A DNA stretch of 64,000 bases from assembly GCA_964016885.1 (NCBI GenBank), contig OZ024744.1, forward strand, positions 68,600,278 to 68,664,277. The letters run 5' to 3'. Position 1 is the first letter of the stretch, and every line of letters begins with the position of its first letter. The notes under the pieces were generated by a model. It made no database searches. It worked only from the letters and a program-made list of their open reading frames with translations, and was not told where the DNA came from. The translations under genes were made by a program, and so were the position numbers. This document shows, piece after piece, positions 57,700-64,000 of this stretch. The DNA is from Eledone cirrhosa (taxonomy: Eukaryota > Mollusca > Cephalopoda > Octopoda > Eledonidae).

Positions 57700-58009
57700 A
57701 TATATATAATACTGTTAAGAGAGACGAACAAAGATATAGAGTTATATGTGTTCAAATGACAAGGGACAGAGACGGCCAGGGTAAAGAAAATAGTGACTGA
57801 AATAGTATGATTCACAGAATCCAATGAAAAAGATAAATTGAGAAAAACGAACCTACCATGATAACTATCATGTACCCGGACAGTTTATGGGTAGACTGTT
57901 TCGTAAAGTTCAGCGAGGAGAATTATTGGGGTGATGCTTCTCAACCCACGGCAATATTCACTTAACTACTATGTTTGGTAGAAAACTAAATAACACACAC
58001 ACACACGCA

Positions 58010-58049
58010 CCAATGGCAACACACACATGCACCAATGCACACACACACA

Positions 58050-58096
<47 letters not shown>

Positions 58097-58100
58097 GTAT
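58010..58100. repeat. (CA)n then (TA)n
   Basis: Simple repeat. Confidence 0.9.
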
Positions 58101-58308
58101 AATAATATAAGGAAGAATGGTTACTCCTTCATTATAATTATTGGTTGGTGACGCGCGTTTCGCTACTGATCAGCTTAAGGTTCGATCTGTATCGATCTAA
58201 CCCGACTCTGGAATCAAAAGCTCGTCGGACCTCTGTAGTAGTGATGACATTCTGTCATTGTATCATTGTCATTCGTCCTTGTATTATTATAGTGGATTGG
58301 CGGTGGGC

Positions 58309-58497
58309 GGTGGATTGGCAGTATCGGTAGAGGGTCGGACGCCATGCTTTGACGCATAGAGTTACGGCCCTTGCCATTCTGAGTTCAAAGCCCGCCAAGG
58401 TTAACTTTGCCTTTCATCCTCATGGGGTCGATGAAATAAAGTACCAGTAATGCACTGGGTAATTGCTGGCCTTGTGCCAAAAGTAGAAACAATTATT
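58309..58497 (+). mobile_element. tRNA-derived SINE, full length, tandem copy 1
   Basis: 'ggtggattggcagtatcggt' to 'gccaaaagtagaaacaatta'. A partial 'gtggattggcggtg' precedes it at 58291. Confidence 0.95.
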
Positions 58498-58499
58498 AT

Positions 58500-58688
58500 A
58501 GTGGATTGGCAGTATCGGTAGAGTGTCGGACGCCATGCTTTGAATCATAGAGTTACATACCTTTATGATCTGAGTTCAAATCCCGCCGAGGTTTAACATT
58601 GCCTTTCATCCTTACGGGGTCGATAAAATAAAGTACCAGTAATGTACTGGGTAATTGCTGGCCTTGTGCCAAAAGTAGAAACAATTAT
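58500..58688 (+). mobile_element. tRNA-derived SINE, full length, tandem copy 2
   Basis: Starts 'gtggattggcagtatcggta' 2-3 bp after the end of copy 1, same orientation, and differs at several head positions ('tgaatcatagagttacatac'), so it is a separate insertion and not a fresh duplication. The RTE 3' end abuts on its right. Confidence 0.95.
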
Positions 58689-58689
58689 T

Positions 58690-61600
58690 ATATTCTTGGT
58701 TGTCCATCGTAAACGATGATGACATCTTCTTTACTTTAGTTCCCGTCTGCCATGGGCACGAAGGTGGCTGTGGAAGCCGATCCTTGACTTGCAGGTCCAG
58801 GGACAGTGGAGGCAGGCGAAGAGACCGGAGTCGCTGGGGGCAGCTGTTGATGCCTTTCTCCTCCTTTCACGGGCCTCAGTGACCTCTGCCCGTCTCTTCT
58901 CTTCAAAAGAGTGTTTGGTGCGTCTAATAAGGGCTCGCCACTCAGTCCTGTCCTGAGCATACGACTCGAGTTGTTTTGGAGCGATTCCAGTGTTGTTGAT
59001 ACTGGACTTCACGCAGTCTTTGAACCTCTTGAGAGGCCTGCCCCGCTTTTGTTTCCCCGAACATAGTTCCCCATACATCAGTTGCTTCGGAAGCCTGTGA
59101 TTGTCCATCCGGATGACATGTCCCACCCATCGAAGTTGGTTCTTCAGTATCATAGCTTCGACACTGGTTGTCTCAGCTATGTCAAGAACTTCGAGGTTGG
59201 AGACCTTGTCCTGCCATTTGATGTTCATTATTGACAGCAGGCTTCGCATGTGGAATCGTTCCAGGTGCCTTCTGTACAGGGTCCATGTCTCACACCCGTA
59301 GAGGAGTCTGGTGAGAACAACGGTCCTGTACACCTTGAGCTTGGTGGACTACCTGATGTTGTACTGGTTCAGGACGCGTGTCCTCAGGCGGCCGAGGGCT
59401 TGACTGGTCTTGCAGATCCTGGCATTTATCTCCTTGTCGAGGCTTCCATCGCTGCTGATGACACTGCCGAGGTACTTTAAGTCGTCCACCGTCTTTAGTT
59501 GGGTGCCTCCGATGGAGATGGAAGAAGGCTGGGTGACGGAGGCAGGTACAGGCTGGAACAGGACCTCAGTCTTGCCAAGGCTAATTGTGAGACAGAAGAG
59601 ACAGGAGGCCTCCGCGAACTTTCTGACGATGACTTGGAGGTCAGACTCCCTGTGGGCCATGATGGCACAGTGGTCAGCAAAAAGTGCCTCCAGGACGATC
59701 CTCTGCACTGCCCTTGTCTTGGCCGTCAGGCGCCGCAGATCAAACAGGGAGCCATCCAGTCTGTATCGCTGATACACTCCGTGCTCGAGGTCCCTGATGG
59801 CATGATTGATCACGCAGGTGAAGAACAGGTTGAAGAGGACGGGAGCCAGCACGCATCCTTGCTTGACGCCGTTGGTGATTCTGAACGGCTCCGATGCCTC
59901 TCCGCCGAGCGCACCTGCCCGGTCATGTCGTCATGGAATTGCTGTATCAGGTTCACGAGCTTTGTCGGGCATCCAAACTTCGACAGGATCGACCAGAGGG
60001 CCTCCTGTTGACAGTGTCGAATGCCTTCGTCAAGTCTATGAAGACGGCAAAGAGGTCCATGTTCTGCTCGACACACTTCTCCTGCACCTGGCGTACAGAG
60101 AAGATCATGTCGATCGTGCTGCGGTTTGGGCGGAACCCACACTGCGCCTCAGGCAGGTTGTCCTCCGAGTTGTTGGCGATGAGGCGGTTGAGCATGACCC
60201 GAGCCAGGACCTTCCCAGCAATGGACAGGAGAGAAATGCCCCGATAGTTGCCACAGTCAGTTTTGCTGCCTTTGTTCTTAAAAAGCGAGAGAACTGTGGC
60301 ATCCCTGAAGTCTTTGGGCACCTCTACTTCCTCCCATATGCTGACGAGGAGGGCGTGGAAGGCCGACAGGGCAGCTAGACAGGCTGACTTGAAGATCTCG
60401 GCAGGAATCCCGTCCTTCACAGGGGCCTTTCCTGAGCTGGTCTGGTTCGATTAGTTTCGTGACTTCATCCAACGTGGGGGTGGCGGGAGTCGAGGCTGCC
60501 GACTACGGGCTTCTGTGGGACCTGGTCGAGGGCGGCAGGGTCGACAATGCAGGGCCTGTCGAGCAAGTTGCTGAAGTGCTCTCACCACCTCGAGTTGATG
60601 CTGCTCTTCTCCTTCAGCAGGATCGAGCCGTCAGCAGACAGCAGCGGTGTGATGACAGGCTTGGAGGGGGGGGGGTCCGTAAACGTCCCTGATGGTTCTG
60701 AAGAACATCTTGGAGTTCTTTGTGTCAGCGTATCTCTCGACTTCTTCGGCCTTCTTTTCCCACCTCTTGTCCTTCATTCTGCGTAGCGCTGCTTGGGTCT
60801 GCCTCTGGAGGTGCTTGAAGCGGTCGCGCTTCGAGGTGGAGAAGCTGTCATTCTGCCACTCAATGAAAGCCCTCCTCTTCTCGTCCAGGAGTTGTCTGAT
60901 GCGCTCATAGTTTTCATCAAACCATTCCTGGTGGACTCTCTTCCTCGGCCCGATGGTTGCCTTGGCTGACTCTGTCACCAGCGACCTGAACTAGTCCCAC
61001 TGTTAAGTTGGGGTCCTGTTTGTGGTCCATGGGCAGTCAGCCGGCCGTCCAGGTCTCCCGCGAACGCATCACGATGCTCTGGCTGGTTGAGTCGTGCGAC
61101 GTCGAAAGCTGGCCTACAGACTTTTGGAGTCTTGCGATGCGTCGTGGTGATGTGCAGTGACAGGATGGTCCTGACATGGCGATGGTCAGTCCAACACTCT
61201 GCACCACGCATGGCCCTGGGGATTCTGACGTCACGGATGACCTTTCTGTGGCATATGGCAAAGTCAATCAGATGCCACTGTTTGGATCTGGGGTGCATCC
61301 ATGTCGTCTTGAACTTGTCTGCCTGGCGGAACAGTGTGCTGGTGATGGTGAGGTCGTTCTCGGCGCAGAAACTCAACAGTATGAGGCCGTTAGAGTTCAG
61401 CTTCCCTGTGCCATGAGGTCCCAGCACGTCTCTCCAGTTGCTGCTATCAGACCCGACTCTTGCGTTGAAGTGCCCCAGTAGGATGAGTTTATCGCCTGGG
61501 GGTCGCCCTCCACGAGTGCGTTGAGTTCCCCGTAGAAAGCGGCCTTTTCTTTATCGCTGTTGGTGAGGGCGTACGCGCTGATGACTGTGACATGCCGATA

Positions 61601-62705
61601 TGGGGCGAGGGGGAAGCGGAGCTTCTTCAGCCGCTCACTCACAGGCGTTGAGAGGTCCGGGTAGCTGCTTGCAGACGTCTGTCCTCGTCCTTTGCATTGC
61701 TCTTCCAGAAGAAGGTGTAGCCTCCTTTCGGTTCTGCTACTGATCCTTCTTCGCCGAGTCTAGTCTCGCCGGGGGGCGGCTATGCCGACCCGGTAGCGAG
61801 CTAATTCCCTCGCTATGAGGGCAGTTCTTCTCTCTGGCCTCAAAGAGGTTTCCCTATCCATGCGCCAAGAATCAAGTTCTTCTTTCTATTATGTTGCTTT
61901 CGACCGCTTGGAAGGGTAAAACCGCCAGCCGCCGTAGACTGGCTGGCTTTGTATGGGACGAGCATTTGGTTAGGGCTCTTTTATCGCCCCTCCCCTCGTG
62001 GGTGAGCAGTGCTCCCCTGAAAAGGGCTGCTCAGTCGCCCGGTGGAACGCCTGATCTCCTCTGTCATCCCAGGGTCAGGAGGAGAACGCCTTGCGCATCC
62101 AGGCCGCCCACGTGTGGGTTTGAGACTGGAAACTCCCAGAGGTTACCACCACCTGTTACCTCCGCCTCTCGCCCATCGCCGCAGGGCTTTGGGAGTGCAC
62201 ACTAAAGAAGAAACCTGTGCGGAGAAAGGTTTATAGTGGGAGGGCAGTGCACAGTGACAGTCTCACTCACTCGGTCGCAGAAGCCAGAATACGGTGGTAC
62301 GGAGGACCGTCACGACCAGGGACTTCCTTGGCTGCAGTGGATGGCCACGACGTATGTAGTGCCTTGACGTGCCCTAACGCTCCACACCGCTTGTGGTCAC
62401 CGCCTTCGTGACCGTTGGGACGATGTTCTCCTCCACTCACTCCGCCGGGTCCAGTCTTCGCATGCAGGGGCAGGTATCCCCTATCTAACTCACGGGGGGG
62501 TTTCAGACCCTCCCGGCTACCCTCAACCTGGTTCGGCCCGCCAGCCAAAGCGGTTTACCAGGGTGTGGCCGCTGTAGCATGCTACAGCTTCTTGGGGCCA
62601 CAGGTGATAGCTGAGTGTCAGGTGGGATCCAATGCAGGACGAGCTGTCCTGAAAAGGCATAGCTATCACCCCCCTCCCCCTACAGAGGTACATGCCCCTC
62701 CCTGA
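58690..62705 (-). pseudogene. RTE-type LINE, nearly full length, broken
   Basis: Minus strand, from 5' to 3'. GC-rich 5' region (62705-61850). Endonuclease start 'RRTALIARELARYRVGIAA' (about 61790-61840), with the catalytic 'ETRLGEEGSV' in a shifted frame. 'HVTVISAYALTNSDKEKAAF' (61590). EN end 'KTTWMHPRSKQWHLIDFAI' and 'CWTDHRHV' (61190-61310). Linker 'KRVHQEWFDENYERI' (60930). RT 'KDGIPAEIFKSACLA', 'NYRGISLLSIAGKVLARVML', 'CGFRPNRSTIDMIFSVRQ', motif A 'FAVFIDLTKAFDTVNR' (about 60020). Motif C reads 'ALFADHCAIMAH' (about 59660) in place of FADD. 'LKYLGSVISSDGSL', then 'LLYGCETWTLYRRHLERFHM', 'QLRWVGHVIRMDNHRLPKQL', and a C-terminal 'CLHCPWTCKSRIGFHSHLRA' finger ending at 58731. One TAG (59349-59351) splits an otherwise continuous 58731-59852 frame. 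Strongly RTE-like by motif pattern. Confidence 0.9.
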
Positions 62706-63060
62706 CACCCCAAGCATATACACACGTATATACATACACATACATATGTACGTGTGTATATACATATTTACACATTTTTGGATGGCCGTTACCTCTTATT
62801 AGTTCTTCCGCCCTTTGTCAGGTTTTGTTTTTTGCCCCGCAGGGTGTCCAAAATCACCCTCCTCACCAAGTAAACTTAGTGGGGTTACCGGTTTAGTCGC
62901 CGACTACCCGACCATGAGACAGGTTGTACTGGTTTACATGTTACCAGTAGCACTCAAGAGTGACCTGACATTATTATATTACACTCTATCTAACTCTATC
63001 TACACCTCCATACTGACGTGAACCTAAACATCGAGTGCTCACCTGGGTGAACGTACAGTA
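62705..63060. other. Spacer with no recognised gene
   Basis: 'tacatacacatacatatgta' simple sequence, then mixed DNA. Nothing supported. Confidence 0.4.
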
Positions 63061-63089
63061 ACTTCGCATTACATTCCCTGGATATATAT

Positions 63090-63283
63090 ATATATAACGA
63101 AGGAAGTGTGGTAAGGAACCAGGTGGACCATAACGCACCAGAGTACTCAATACTTAGGGTAGTAGAGTGGGTAAGAGGAAAACGTTCAAGACCCCGACGG
63201 GAGAGCTCAAGCCGTTTCGAGTGCTATTTCTGAAATAACCGTCGAAACGGCTTGAGCTCTGCCGTCGGGGTCTTGAACATTTT

Positions 63284-63287
<4 letters not shown>
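63090..63287. repeat. Palindromic repeat, copy 3
   Basis: Same family as 47345 and 47550: 'aaccaggtggaccataacgc', then arms 'gttcaagaccccgacggg' and 'tgccgtcggggtcttgaac' around a 19-nt loop 'gtgctatttctgaaataac'. Confidence 0.85.

Positions 63288-63350
<63 letters not shown>
63285..63350. repeat. (TA)n microsatellite
   Basis: Simple repeat. Confidence 0.95.
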
Positions 63351-63354
<4 letters not shown>

Positions 63355-63371
63355 AACATTTCGCTCTACAT

Positions 63372-63477
63372 GGCTGAATATAATAAATGTAATCTGAGTT
63401 TTTCGAATATTAATAATAATTGCAAACGAATCGAATATTATTATTAATATTCGAAAAACTCAGATTACATTTATTAT
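63372..63477. repeat. Palindrome related to 25305-25660
   Basis: 'ataaatgtaatctgagtttt' against 'aaaactcagattacatttat', separated by about 50 bp with 'ttgcaaacgaatcgaatatt'. The same arm is found at 25305-25393. Confidence 0.85.
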
Positions 63478-64000
63478 ATACTAGCAGTAAAGCCCGGCGT
63501 TGCTCGGGCTGCTCAGTAGCTGTGTTAAAGTTACAATGTTAAGTTCCTTTCTTGGCTTAAAAACTGTAGAGTCTACAGTGTAGACTTTCATGTGGTACTT
63601 TTGATTAATATTCCCTCTACCAACAGTATGCCTTATGAAGTTAAGAAAACATAACCATAACTCGAATGTTAAAACAAAAGAGGATGCTGGGGATAAAAAC
63701 TGCACTGGTAATCTATTAACAAAAATCGAAAATGTAAACACTGCAACACTTGTCTCAGAGAAACACATCAGCGTAACCAAACTATCAGTTATTTTGAAAC
63801 AAAGAAATTGGATGGACATGAAAAAAAAAAAAAAAAAAATGCGTTATCTGTCTGTCGTTTAAAATCATTGCTTCTAAATGAAAATTTCATAAGGCTTTAT
63901 TCGAGATCAATGCTTTTTTTACAAAATATTTACTTCTTTTACGGTGTATTCAAATAGGCTTCATATCAAGGAAAAATATTGTTTTAAAATACTTTTTAAT
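63478..64000 (-). mobile_element. Helitron 3' end on minus strand, runs off the window
   Basis: Minus strand ends with hairpin GCCCGAGCAACGCCGGGC, 'tttactg', CTAG, then T. It shares the terminal hairpin with the Helitron at 28442-29399. The 5' end is beyond the window. The body has a poly(A) run (63820-63838) and no recognised ORF. Confidence 0.7.

Noticed and set aside
58309..58688. tRNA genes
   Set aside because: The tRNA-like heads belong to SINEs. No complete cloverleaf with an acceptor stem was visible by eye.

Overview
This window looks like intergenic DNA from a cephalopod, most likely an octopus-type genome. That is inferred from at least 14 copies of a tRNA-derived SINE of the octopus kind (a 'gagttcaaatcccgcc' B-box-like head and a 'gtcgataaaataaagtacc' body), from long (TA)n, (CA)n and (TC)n tracts, and from Penelope-like, RTE, hAT and Helitron remnants. 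I found no convincing host gene: every protein-like reading frame is either a transposable-element remnant or a translation of simple repeat.

Layout. 0-5 kb: microsatellites, old SINEs and a folded-back LINE 3' fragment. 5-9.2 kb: Penelope-like element PLE-1 between inverted arms. 10.7-11.7 kb: LINE 3' remnant. 12.6-15.3 kb: a decayed Ty3/Gypsy element on the minus strand with a LINE fragment nested in its gag. 15.3-19 kb: mostly unrecognised DNA, with a hAT-like MITE and SINEs. 19.8-23.1 kb: a large CA-rich minisatellite. 24-25 kb: a 46-bp minisatellite and a (TTC)n tract. 25.7-28 kb: Penelope-type arms. 28.4-29.4 kb: a complete-looking non-autonomous Helitron. 29.6-31 kb: a hammerhead motif, then three 314-bp tandem units, each with a hammerhead motif. 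31.8-33 kb: further hammerhead-bearing repeats. 33.2-38.9 kb: a nearly full-length two-ORF LINE of Tx1/L1-like type. 38.9-42.4 kb: PLE-2, a GIY-YIG endonuclease ORF inside about 1.2-kb inverted arms. 42.6-49.4 kb: more Penelope pieces, MITEs and palindromes. 50.5-51.6 kb: a hAT transposase remnant. 53.4-56.3 kb: PLE-3. 58.3-62.7 kb: tandem SINEs and a nearly full-length RTE-type LINE (minus strand). 63.1-64 kb: a palindrome and a Helitron end running off the window.

The common thread is Penelope-like elements and hammerhead ribozymes. Reading both strands by eye, I found hammerhead core patterns (CUGANGA ... GAA(A)) at many separate sites, several with stems I, II and III that pair as required. 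In the Penelope loci the ribozyme in the 5' flanking arm points away from the coding strand, and the one in the 3' arm points with it. The three 314-bp tandem units have exactly one ribozyme per unit and no ORF, which is the architecture of a retrozyme; this is the most interesting candidate in the window. Activity, copy number and transcription cannot be judged from sequence alone.
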